A stretch of DNA of 64,000 nucleotides. It comes from JAVBMU01 sp031551755 (GTDB lineage: Bacteria > Actinomycetota > Actinomycetes > Actinomycetales > Cellulomonadaceae). The stretch covers positions 1 to 64,000 of the forward strand of contig JAVBNE010000012.1 in NCBI GenBank assembly GCA_031551755.1, written 5' to 3'. The first letter of the stretch is position 1. The number at the start of each line of letters is the position of its first letter. Made by a program: the position numbers and the translations under genes. Below, in pieces: positions 32,850 to 40,906 of the stretch. Below the pieces are notes generated by a model that was not told the origin of the DNA, searched no databases, and saw only the letters and a program-made list of their open reading frames with translations.

Positions 32850-33971
32850 TCACCCGCGCCTCTCCAGCAAGACCAGCACCTCGGCATGCCGGGTATGCGG
32901 AAACATGTCAAAGAGCTGAGCCTGGCGCATGAGAAAGCCGGGCATCAGCTCCAGGTCAGCTACCAGAGAGTCGACGTTGCAGCTCGAGTAGAGCACCCGC
33001 CGAACCGTGGACTCGTTCAGCCACGCGCACAGCCGCACACCCAGGCCACGACGCGGTGGGTTGACCACCACGAGGTCGGGTGCCGGAGAGCCCCCAAGGG
33101 CGAACTCCGTCGCATCTCCCACCTCGAAATCGGCCGAGAGTCCGGCATCGGCCGCGCTCAGGCGGGCATCAGCCACCGCCGCTGCACTCGTCTCCACCCC
33201 TAGCACCCGACGCCCCGCCCGGGCAAGATGCAGGGCGAAACCGCCCACGCCGCAATACAGATCCCACATCACGTGTGGGTCGATGTCATCCGTCCATTCC
33301 TGCGCCTGCCGATACAGGGCCGCGGCGACCGCGGTATTGGTCTGGAAGAAGCTCTGCGGGCGCAACCGCAGGGTGCGGCCGTTGACGACCATCGGCAGTG
33401 TCGAGCGTTCAGAGAGCACGATCTCCTCGGCACCCTCGACCACGGCCTTGTGCTCGGGTTGAAGATTGACCGAAAGTACCGCGAGCTGCGGGATCGCCTG
33501 AACCAACGTGGCGCCATGTTTGCGCACGCGATCGAGTGACTCCCGAGAGCGCAACACGAATCGCACCATCAGCTCGCCCGACGGGGACTGCGTCACAAGA
33601 ACGAACTTCAGCTCACCGCGGCGGTCTCGCACCGAGTACGGCGCGAGGCGCGCCTGTGTCACGAAATCTGCCAGCGCCGGCAACGCGGCCACGATTCCCG
33701 GTTCATGGAGGCCGCAGTCCCGTAGGTCCACTCCCCCGTCGACTGCGTCCACGATGCCGAGCCTGGGATGCGTCACCGTCCCACTGACCGCCATCTTCGC
33801 CCGGTTACGAAACCCGGACTCCGCACTCGGCACCGGCGCACACCAATGCGGGTCCCACTGGCGCAGCAAATCCACGCATCGGCGCTGCTTGGCGGCGAGC
33901 TGGTCGGCATAGGGTTGCCCCATCGCCGCACAGGACCGGCACCGGCCGGCATCGAAGGCAGGACAACGCAC
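32850..33971 (-). CDS. rlmC: 23S rRNA (uracil-5-)-methyltransferase RlmC-like
   Basis: 373 aa. The N-terminal 'CPAFDAGRCRSC' is the C-x5-6-C-x2-C Fe-S site of RlmC/RumB. 'GFRNRAKMAVSG' follows, then 'QSFFQTNTAVAAALY', SAM motif 'MWDLYCGVGGFALHLARAGRRVLGVE', 'VVVNPPRRGL' and 'YSSCNVDSLVADL' with the catalytic Cys of the SSCN box. It methylates a uridine of 23S rRNA using S-adenosylmethionine. No TRAM domain is present, which fits RlmC rather than RlmD. A small gene not linked to the surface genes around it. Confidence 0.9.
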   Translation of the reverse strand: MRCPAFDAGRCRSCAAMGQPYADQLAAKQRRCVDLLRQWDPHWCAPVPSAESGFRNRAKMAVSGTVTHPRLGIVDAVDGGVDLRDCGLHEPGIVAALPALADFVTQARLAPYSVRDRRGELKFVLVTQSPSGELMVRFVLRSRESLDRVRKHGATLVQAIPQLAVLSVNLQPEHKAVVEGAEEIVLSERSTLPMVVNGRTLRLRPQSFFQTNTAVAAALYRQAQEWTDDIDPHVMWDLYCGVGGFALHLARAGRRVLGVETSAAAVADARLSAADAGLSADFEVGDATEFALGGSPAPDLVVVNPPRRGLGVRLCAWLNESTVRRVLYSSCNVDSLVADLELMPGFLMRQAQLFDMFPHTRHAEVLVLLERRG

Positions 33972-34083
33972 CGTGCCACCCTACGTCGCGAAGCCTGCAG
34001 CACGAACAGCCGATTGATGACGAGCCAATCGCACCCGGATCCGCGATCGATCCGGCGCGACCGGGACCCCCTTGGCCTGCACC

Positions 34084-35007
34084 TCAGGGAAGAATGGTGA
34101 CCAGTGTTCCCAGCGGCAGTGCGTCGACAGCTTGGATAGCCTCCGCATCCAGCCGGATGCAGCCGTGGGAGACGGCTCCGCGTGCGGACTTCTGGTGGTG
34201 GATTCCGATGAGCCCGCCGACGCTCCCTTCGTAGGGTTCATCTGCCGCGGTGGCGTGCAGCGAGGTGAGTTGGATTTGGTACTCCGTCTGACCTTGCGCT
34301 GGGTCGAGATAACGGGCTTGTAGGTATCCCGTCACATTGGCGGGCGTGGGGGTCCCGTCAGCTCCGACTCCCACCGCGAAAGACCTCTGTGCGGCACTGG
34401 CATCGAAAATCGTCAACGTTTGCGCGGATGTGTCGATCACGACACGGGTGGAGATCGGTTTCCCCCCTTGGAGCGCTTCGGCACGGATCCACGCCGAAGT
34501 CTGCGCGGCCACCGGCCCGGAAGCGGAACCTGAACGTTGTGAGGGCAGTTCGCGGCGGGAAGGCGTGAGCACCAGAACCCATTCATCGCCGGTCGTCATG
34601 GCCACGACGGTCGTGGGTTCACCGAGGAAGTTCTTCGCGGGCAGTCGGGCAATGGCTCGGGAGCGATCCGCGCCGTAGAGCGCCGAATCCTTGGCGAGGG
34701 TGTAGGCGGTCGCTTTCGTGCGGGTGGTGTCCGAGTACGGCAGGAGCGCTGGAATAACCGCGTCGTAGGTCGCCGCCGGCAAGGCAGCGACCTCCTCATC
34801 GGAGAGTTCGGGCACGGTCACCGGCGCTTTGGCCGTGGATGAGTGCGGAGCCGGCGTGGCAGGCGGCCTCGAAGTATCGGGTTCCGCACACGCCGTCAAA
34901 CCACCAGCACCGAGAACAGCGCCGATCGCCAAGAGAAGGCTGACCGGGAAATGAAGGCCGGGGACCCCGCGTCGGACGCGAGGCCCCCGGTTCGACATGG
35001 ATGTCAT
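34084..35007 (-). CDS. L,D-transpeptidase (YkuD) lipoprotein
   Basis: 307 aa. The N-terminal signal peptide ends in a lipobox 'LTAC' near residue 40, so the mature protein is membrane-anchored outside. The C-terminal YkuD domain has 'RVVIDTSAQTLTIFDASAAQRSFAVGVGADGTPTP', 'GLIGIHHQ' and the catalytic 'SHGCIRL'. It makes 3-3 cross-links in peptidoglycan or attaches proteins. ATG 35007 or 34998 may be used. It lies 8 bp after a secreted Ig-like protein gene and is probably co-transcribed with it. Confidence 0.9.
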   Translation of the reverse strand: MTSMSNRGPRVRRGVPGLHFPVSLLLAIGAVLGAGGLTACAEPDTSRPPATPAPHSSTAKAPVTVPELSDEEVAALPAATYDAVIPALLPYSDTTRTKATAYTLAKDSALYGADRSRAIARLPAKNFLGEPTTVVAMTTGDEWVLVLTPSRRELPSQRSGSASGPVAAQTSAWIRAEALQGGKPISTRVVIDTSAQTLTIFDASAAQRSFAVGVGADGTPTPANVTGYLQARYLDPAQGQTEYQIQLTSLHATAADEPYEGSVGGLIGIHHQKSARGAVSHGCIRLDAEAIQAVDALPLGTLVTILP

Positions 35008-35015
35008 GGATGAGG

Positions 35016-35765
35016 TCAGCCCGAGACGACCGGGAGGGAGAGGCCCGGGTTGCTCTTCGCGGGCGAGACCGCTGGGTCGTTCTTCGCAGGCGGGGTCGTC
35101 GGCGTGTCAGCCGGTGCTGGCTCAGCCACGTTGACGACACCGATGGTGACGGTCCCGTCAACCTCACACCCGAAGTCCGCGAGCGCGTACGTGTCGCCAG
35201 TGGCTTCTTCGCTGACGACGACGTCCGTGATCGTGATGGCCGGACCCTGCAGGGTGATGGTGTAGTCACCGGCGGTCGTCGTCGTATAGGACGGGAACGA
35301 AGCCGCGGTGGCGATGGTGAAAGGCGCCGAGGTAGCCGGCACCGGCGTGCTCGGCAGAGGGAAGCCAGATGCCGTCAACGACGTATTCGTACCAGCCGGA
35401 TCAGCGACCGACGCCGTTACGTCAACGGCGCCCTCCATGGTGTCGTATCCGTACTGGTGGATCGTGTCGGTGACCGCGGCGGGAAGCTCAACCGAGATGT
35501 TGACTTCGGGGAAGAGTTCCTGGTTCGGGGTGATGTTGTCGGGCAGCACAACATCGACGGTGGTCGGGACGACGAAGGGAGCGCCGCTGTTGACGTTCCC
35601 TTGGGTGCAGATCACGTCGAACGTCTTGCTGACCGTCTGCGCCTGCGCGGATGTGGCCAGGCCAAAGGCGGACGCTGACACCACGGTGCCAACAGCGACG
35701 AGCGAGGCAATCGACCGCTTCGACAGGCACTTGGCCGAAGCGACATCTCGGGTAAACACGATCAT
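35016..35765 (-). CDS. Secreted Ig-like protein (DUF6801-like)
   Basis: 249 aa from the ATG at 35765 after AGAGGA. A signal peptide ends 'ATSAQAQT'. The mature part holds a beta-sandwich ('TFDVICTQGNVNSGAPFVVPTTVDVVLPDNITP') with one Cys pair (first at 'VICT', second at 'FGCEVDG'). It ends in a Pro/Ala-rich tail without a membrane helix or sortase motif. The domain resembles actinobacterial secreted DUF6801-type proteins. Co-transcription with the L,D-transpeptidase suggests a wall function. The palindromic repeats at 35907-35938 probably regulate it. Confidence 0.65.
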   Translation of the reverse strand: MIVFTRDVASAKCLSKRSIASLVAVGTVVSASAFGLATSAQAQTVSKTFDVICTQGNVNSGAPFVVPTTVDVVLPDNITPNQELFPEVNISVELPAAVTDTIHQYGYDTMEGAVDVTASVADPAGTNTSLTASGFPLPSTPVPATSAPFTIATAASFPSYTTTTAGDYTITLQGPAITITDVVVSEEATGDTYALADFGCEVDGTVTIGVVNVAEPAPADTPTTPPAKNDPAVSPAKSNPGLSLPVVSG

Positions 35766-35906
35766 GTTCCTCTTTCTAGGTAGGAGCGGTGCGGCCGGCC
35801 AATCGGCCCACAGCACTCGGCCGGTTGGCCCACTGCAGTGCACACGCCCCGGCGCGCCGGATCATGACGGTCATGGTGATCACTGTCGTGGAGATACTGT
35901 GTAGCC

Positions 35907-35938
35907 GTACGATTTCAGCCAGATCGTACACGTACGAT
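35907..35938 (-). promoter_or_regulatory. Palindromic operator: three GTACGAT/ATCGTAC units
   Basis: GTACGAT (35907-35913), ATCGTAC (35923-35929) and GTACGAT (35932-35938). The last two form ATCGTACACGTACGAT, a perfect 7+2+7 palindrome; the first two form a 7-bp inverted repeat with a 9-base gap. It sits about 140-175 bp upstream of the secreted-protein gene. It looks like a binding site for a dimeric repressor. Confidence 0.55.
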
Positions 35939-36000
35939 GCGGCATTTCCGACACTGTTGCTACATCACCAGTCGGCACTCATCGGAAGTGGCGCCTGAAC

Positions 36001-37392
36001 TTACGCGGCACTTCGCCCCAACCCTGAGAACTGCCAGCCGGCGGCCCGCCAGGCATTCGCATCGAGTTTGCCGCGGGCGTCTATGACTCGTGGTGTCGAG
36101 GTGTGCCCGGCCAACACAACCGGGTCGGCGCGCAAGAACTGCTCCCACTCAGTGAGGACGAGCAGAACATCGCTACCTTCGACCGCCTCCTCCGCCGAGG
36201 TCGTGAAGGTCAGGGTCGGGAACATCCGGCGCGCGGTGTCTCCCGCCTGTGGGTCGAAGACCGTGACCTGGGCACCGCGCAGGTGGAGCGCAGCCGCCAC
36301 GTTCAGGGCAGGGGAATCGCGCACGTCGTCGGTCTGCGGCTTGAAGGCGGCGCCGAGCACTCCAATGCGGTGATTGAGCACCGAACCACCGCACGCCTCC
36401 AGAGCGAGTTGCACCACATGCATGCGCTGGGCCATGTTGATCTCGTCCACTTCCTGCAACAACACGGCAGCGTGGTTAGCGCCGAGTTCACGCGCTCGAT
36501 GCATGAGTGCCCGGATGTCCTTCGGCAGGCAACCTCCGCCGAACCCAAGTCCGGCATCGAGAAACTGCCGGCCGATCCGGCCGTCATGGCCGAGCGCATC
36601 GGCCAGCACGGTCACATCCGCACCGGCCGCCTCGCAGACCGAAGCGATGGCGTTGATGAAGGAGATCTTGGTCGCCAGGAACGCATTCGCACTGACCTTG
36701 ACCAACTCCGCCGTCGCAAGGTCGGCCGTGAGGAACGGCGCTCCCTCGGCGATGGGGCGAGCGTAGATCTCGCGCAGGATGCGTTCAGCGGTGGGACTCG
36801 TGCCACCCACGACGATCCGATCGGGGTGCAGTGTGTCCTCGATCGCTTTGCCCTCCCGGAGAAACTCCGGGTTCCACACCAGCTCTACCCGTAGGTCGAT
36901 CGGCACCAGCGGCCGAATCAACTCGCGCAGCCGAGCCGCCGTGCCCACCGGCACCGTCGACTTGCCGACGATCAACGCATCGTGTGTGAGGTTCCGCGCG
37001 ATAGCAGTCACAGCCGCCTCAACGAACGACAGGTCAGCGGCGTGGCTCGCCGGTCGCTGGGGTGTACCGACGCAGATAAAGTGCACATCGGCCTGCGCGA
37101 CGGCCTCGCTCAGATCCGTGGTGAAGCGCAGCCGGCCGCTGTCGAGCTGCGCGGTCAGGAACTCATCGAGGCCCGGTTCGTAGAACGGCACCTTTCCGGC
37201 CTGCAGTGCGGCGATCTTGCCGCCGTCCGCATCGACACCGATGACCTGGAAACCAAGCGCCGCCATCGCGATCGCGTGCGTAGCGCCGAGGTAACCCGTG
37301 CCGATAACCGCGAGCCGATGGTGGGCACCATCGGTCGTCGTCGAGTTGGTACCGTCGGCTACCGATGCTGCGGCAGGGTGTGAGCGACCCAT
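36001..37392 (-). CDS. ugd: UDP-glucose 6-dehydrogenase
   Basis: 463 aa. The NAD-binding motif is 'AVIGTGYLGATHAIAMAALG'. 'GKSTVPVGTA', 'NPEFLREGKAIEDTLHPDRIVVG' and the catalytic 'GFGGGCLPKD' with its Cys follow, then the C-terminal UDP-binding domain ('GVLGAAFKPQTDDVRDSPALNV'). It oxidises UDP-glucose to UDP-glucuronate. It lies downstream of a hyaluronan-synthase-like glycosyltransferase and a hydrolase on the same strand, which would use its product for a glucuronate-containing polymer. Confidence 0.92.
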   Translation of the reverse strand: MGRSHPAAASVADGTNSTTTDGAHHRLAVIGTGYLGATHAIAMAALGFQVIGVDADGGKIAALQAGKVPFYEPGLDEFLTAQLDSGRLRFTTDLSEAVAQADVHFICVGTPQRPASHAADLSFVEAAVTAIARNLTHDALIVGKSTVPVGTAARLRELIRPLVPIDLRVELVWNPEFLREGKAIEDTLHPDRIVVGGTSPTAERILREIYARPIAEGAPFLTADLATAELVKVSANAFLATKISFINAIASVCEAAGADVTVLADALGHDGRIGRQFLDAGLGFGGGCLPKDIRALMHRARELGANHAAVLLQEVDEINMAQRMHVVQLALEACGGSVLNHRIGVLGAAFKPQTDDVRDSPALNVAAALHLRGAQVTVFDPQAGDTARRMFPTLTFTTSAEEAVEGSDVLLVLTEWEQFLRADPVVLAGHTSTPRVIDARGKLDANAWRAAGWQFSGLGRSAA

Positions 37393-37471
37393 GATGCGTC
37401 TCCGATCGAAAGAGGTGGAGCTTCTGGGTCCGACAGCCGAAGCCGTCGGCGAAGGATCTGCCGATCGCCGG

Positions 37472-39037
37472 TCAGGGCTTGGGCAAGGGATCGAAACTGG
37501 ATGCTGGAGCGTTCAGGCCGGTGCGGAAGGCCGCGAGCGTGTCGCTCCTGGAGTCGATCCTCCAGTCATTCGTCACGCGCTCACCGCCGGAAATCGTGGT
37601 GATCGCGAGATTGAACCAGACGAACCCGATCACGTCGGCATTCGCCGGACGCTGCAGGCCGGCGAAGAAATCCTTCACCCAGGCCGGCTTGTACCCGCCG
37701 ACCTCGGAAGCCCCTACCTCGGCCAGGATGATCGGCTTATCGCTGACCGCGCGTAACTGCGTCAGAGTCTTCCCGTAGGTATAGTCGAAAGTCGGTCGGT
37801 AATCGGCACTGTACTGCGGGCGGCTATAGCCCGAAAGGCCCATCCAGTCGACATAGGCGTCGCCAGGGTACTGCGATCGCGTATATGCCAATGTCGCCCG
37901 TTCGCGGTACAGCTTGTTGACGATGTTCGGCCCCCAGACCCAGACGACGTACTTATTGGCACCCTCTTGTTCGAAGATGTCGTGCACATGCCGCCAGACC
38001 CGCACATAGTCACCCGGCTTGTTGCCATTGATGCCGTCGGACCATGGATACCAGGTCCCGTTCATCTCGTGATTCAGCCGGATACCCATCGGAAGCCCGA
38101 GATCAACAATATCTCGGGCGTACTTCCGTAAATAGTTGTCGTAACGGCCGGACAGAATCACGGCCGCGGTGTAATCGGGCTCGGTGGAGTCGTTGTTACC
38201 GGCCGCCAATGGCCGCGATTCCCACGTCATGATCGGCAGTTCGCCATGGCGCCATGAGCGCTCGACCGCATCGGGACGGAATTGGCCGTCCCAGCCTTGG
38301 AAGTAGCCGGTCAGAGTTGTGTTCCGCTGCGCTTTGGCCTCGACCGCATCGTAGGTGCCCCAGTTGAACGGTGCCTGTTCGGTGTAGAAGCCGAACCAGC
38401 GCGCGCCCCCGGCCGCCCCTGCCAGAATCTGCGCCTTGGTGGGGACGACCAAGGGCACCGGGACCGTCGGCTTCACGGGCGCCGCCACGGGGACCCGGAT
38501 CACCTTGACCCGGGCGCGGGCTTGGGCCAGCTGCGCGCGTAGCTCCTCAGCGGCCTGTGCGGTCTGCGCGGTCTTCGCCCGGGCGTTGGCTGCCTCGTCC
38601 CGGGCCTGCGCGGCAGCCTGTTCGGCATGTGCCCGGGCTGCGCCGCGCTGCCGCGCGTTCTCGCGATCGGACACACCACGGGCCTGATCCGCCAACTCCT
38701 GCTCGGCGGCCGCCGCAGCCCGCTCCGCCGCGGCCTTCGTTTGCCCACGACGTAGGCCCTCCTCGCGCTCGGTCGCGGCCTTCGCGGCGATCCGGTTCTC
38801 CTCTGCACGCTCATTGGCATCCGCCAACTCCGAGCGCAGCCGCGCGTTCTCCGCTGCCAGCTGATCGGCATTGCTCCCCTCGGCGACAGCTCCGGGAGTG
38901 CGTGGGGACGTCCACACGAGCCCGCAGACGCCGGCCAAAGCCAGCACGAGGGCACCCGCCACCGCCCGCACACGCCAGGTGGTCATGCGGGCGATGGTGT
39001 CGGCGGCGAAGTTCAAGTCAGATGACGAATCAGACAT
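37472..39037 (-). CDS. Membrane-anchored coiled-coil protein with GH26-like (mannanase) domain
   Basis: 521 aa from the ATG at 39037. The cytoplasmic start is followed by a membrane helix at residues 21-44. An Ala/Glu/Arg-rich coiled coil of roughly 110 residues comes next (about 55-165), then a C-terminal glycoside-hydrolase domain. 'LGLPMGIRLNHEMNGTWYPWSDG' carries the acid/base-type Glu seen in GH26, and 'KPIILAEVGASEVGG' the candidate nucleophile Glu. Related proteins trim or guide exopolysaccharide outside the cell. Its start lies inside the last codons of the upstream synthase gene (8-bp overlap), so the two are co-translated. Confidence 0.8.
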   Translation of the reverse strand: MSDSSSDLNFAADTIARMTTWRVRAVAGALVLALAGVCGLVWTSPRTPGAVAEGSNADQLAAENARLRSELADANERAEENRIAAKAATEREEGLRRGQTKAAAERAAAAAEQELADQARGVSDRENARQRGAARAHAEQAAAQARDEAANARAKTAQTAQAAEELRAQLAQARARVKVIRVPVAAPVKPTVPVPLVVPTKAQILAGAAGGARWFGFYTEQAPFNWGTYDAVEAKAQRNTTLTGYFQGWDGQFRPDAVERSWRHGELPIMTWESRPLAAGNNDSTEPDYTAAVILSGRYDNYLRKYARDIVDLGLPMGIRLNHEMNGTWYPWSDGINGNKPGDYVRVWRHVHDIFEQEGANKYVVWVWGPNIVNKLYRERATLAYTRSQYPGDAYVDWMGLSGYSRPQYSADYRPTFDYTYGKTLTQLRAVSDKPIILAEVGASEVGGYKPAWVKDFFAGLQRPANADVIGFVWFNLAITTISGGERVTNDWRIDSRSDTLAAFRTGLNAPASSFDPLPKP

Positions 39038-40601
39038 ACCAGAGCGCCTCGATTCCGAGGAGAAGGGCGGCGATTCCATACGGAACCGCCGCAAGCGGAT
39101 TGAACCGCGGGAACCGCTGCCGAGGCGCGGCGAACGATCCCACCAGCGCTTCGCCGGCGGGGACCGAGCGGGCCGGCGCGGGCGCGGCCATTGCAGGTGC
39201 CGACGCCACCGTGGGGGCGACGGCAGCGGAGATATCGCCATCCCCGGCGGTGGACGGATCGCGGCGGGGTGCAGGGCACCCTCGGTCAACCACATCGGTC
39301 GGAGCAGTGGAACCGGCGAGCGCCTCCAATTCACGGAAGAGATCGTCGTCGGCGTGACCCGCGTAGGCCCCCTGCCGCGTACCCCACGGCGCGACATGCG
39401 CCATCCGCAAGAATCCGATCAGTCGGACCGGCATCAGGAAGAGCGTCGACACAATGATGAAGAACGGCAGTCGCAAGAAATCGGATGGGCGTTCACGCAG
39501 ATGCCGGAACTGCCGAATTGCCATGGAGAGGACCGTCGACGCAATCATCAAGACAATGACCCACGCCCACCCTGAATGGCCGACGCTCTGCTCAAGGATT
39601 GCCTGATAGAGATTGATCCCCGTACCGCTGACCGCCCGATAGACCCACCCCAGCAGCGTGCCCACCAAAAGGAAGGGCAGCAGGATGTCGGCCAGGAAGA
39701 AGACCGCAAGCAGCGGGGCGTGGCTAATCATCCAAGGCGTCATCCGTAGCGTGTTGTACTGGCTTCCACGGGCCCACCGCAATTGTTGTCGATAGAGTTT
39801 CCGAATCTTCCGCGGGGCGTCGGTGTAGACGAGACTGGTGTACTGATAGACCGTGCGGTACCCCTCGCGCAATGTCAGATTCGTCAGAGTCCGGTCGTCG
39901 GAGACCTCCAAGAAGACACCCAGAAAACGCTGGGTCAGGAATGGCCCCATGACTCGCATCAGGATGTTTCTACGAAATGCGATCGTCCGCCCCGGCAGGC
40001 AACCGACCTGTCCGAGCACTGATTGCGCCGGCATCGAGTACAACGCCCTCGTGTTCTCCAGCCAATCCGCCCACCGCGTCACCCACGACCGTTCCGGCTC
40101 GAGAATACGCTGCCGAGTGGTGACACCACCCACGGTCGCGTCTGCGAACGGTTTGACGAGCTCCCGCAACGCATCCGGCGCCCAGACGGTATCCGAGTCC
40201 ACAAGAACGGTCACCTCGCCGACGGACATTGAGGTACCGATCGACACCGCATGCCGTTTTCCGGGAACCGGGGTGTGTACCCACCGCACTTTCGGTGCGA
40301 ATTCAGCGCTCACTCGCTCGAGGACTTCGTTCCGCGCGCCGTTGATGACGACGATCACCTCGCCGGGCCGCTGCTCGACAATGCGCCGCAGCACGTCCCG
40401 AAATAGCTCCTGGGGCTCGTCCACGACGGGAATCACGACGCTCGTCGTCACTTCGTAATCTGTGGTCACCGGCCGGTATCGCCGGGAGACCAGCACTTTT
40501 ACGAGCCACAGCAGCCAGATCAGGGTGGAGAACACCGCGAACAGGTAGAGCTCACGCTGATCGTCGAGCATGTGGCGCAGTTGCAGGAGGAAGATGAACA
40601 C
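39030..40601 (-). CDS. Processive family 2 glycosyltransferase (hyaluronan-synthase-like)
   Basis: About 523 aa. A first membrane helix is followed by a GT-A domain with 'VVIPVVDEP', 'VLVDSDTVWAPDALRELV' (D-x-D-like), 'EVSDDRTLTNLTL' (catalytic Asp region) and 'YRQQLRWARGSQYN' (the QxxRW motif of processive synthases). Four further membrane segments follow. This is the hyaluronan/cellulose/chitin synthase architecture. Nearby ugd makes UDP-glucuronate, so a hyaluronan- or glucuronan-like polymer is possible; the polymer is not determined by sequence alone. GTG 40601 has AGGGG upstream; ATG 40628 or ATG 40571 are alternatives. Confidence 0.82.
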   Translation of the reverse strand: MFIFLLQLRHMLDDQRELYLFAVFSTLIWLLWLVKVLVSRRYRPVTTDYEVTTSVVIPVVDEPQELFRDVLRRIVEQRPGEVIVVINGARNEVLERVSAEFAPKVRWVHTPVPGKRHAVSIGTSMSVGEVTVLVDSDTVWAPDALRELVKPFADATVGGVTTRQRILEPERSWVTRWADWLENTRALYSMPAQSVLGQVGCLPGRTIAFRRNILMRVMGPFLTQRFLGVFLEVSDDRTLTNLTLREGYRTVYQYTSLVYTDAPRKIRKLYRQQLRWARGSQYNTLRMTPWMISHAPLLAVFFLADILLPFLLVGTLLGWVYRAVSGTGINLYQAILEQSVGHSGWAWVIVLMIASTVLSMAIRQFRHLRERPSDFLRLPFFIIVSTLFLMPVRLIGFLRMAHVAPWGTRQGAYAGHADDDLFRELEALAGSTAPTDVVDRGCPAPRRDPSTAGDGDISAAVAPTVASAPAMAAPAPARSVPAGEALVGSFAAPRQRFPRFNPLAAVPYGIAALLLGIEALWYV

Positions 40602-40687
40602 AGGCTGCCCCTGGGTTCTCGCGCGCATGCATCCAGGGCGCAGTCAGGTGTCTGACGACTACCCAGTGTGGCCGGACCATACGCGAT

Positions 40688-40713
40688 CGCCAGATGGTGA
40701 ACCCATCTTGGCG
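40688..40713 (-). promoter_or_regulatory. Inverted repeat upstream of the polysaccharide genes
   Basis: CGCCAGATGG ... CCATCT-T-GGCG (one bulged base) lies about 90 bp upstream of the synthase start in the 305-bp gap after pyk. It could be an operator. Confidence 0.3.
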
Positions 40714-40860
40714 TCCCTACCGCACCCCGTGGTCCCGAGGGCGGCACTGGTTCCGCTAGCCAACGTAGGCCGGGATGCGGATGCGCGAAACCCGAACGGC
40801 CAAAGTTCACGCAGGATCTACCTACCGGGGACTCATCCGGCCCCATACCCGGGCACGTAG

Positions 40861-40900
40861 GCGAGCCCCGGCACCGGCCATGACCAGCGCCGAGGCTCGT
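40861..40900 (-). terminator. Probable terminator after pyk
   Basis: On the minus strand ACGAGCCTCGGC and GCCGGGGCTCGC form an imperfect ~12-bp stem seven bases after the pyk stop. No T-run follows. Confidence 0.5.
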
Positions 40901-40906
40901 GAATGC

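Noticed and set aside
36001..37392. ugd as part of an island acquisition
   Set aside because: Composition and motifs look like the surrounding chromosome and nothing indicates transfer.
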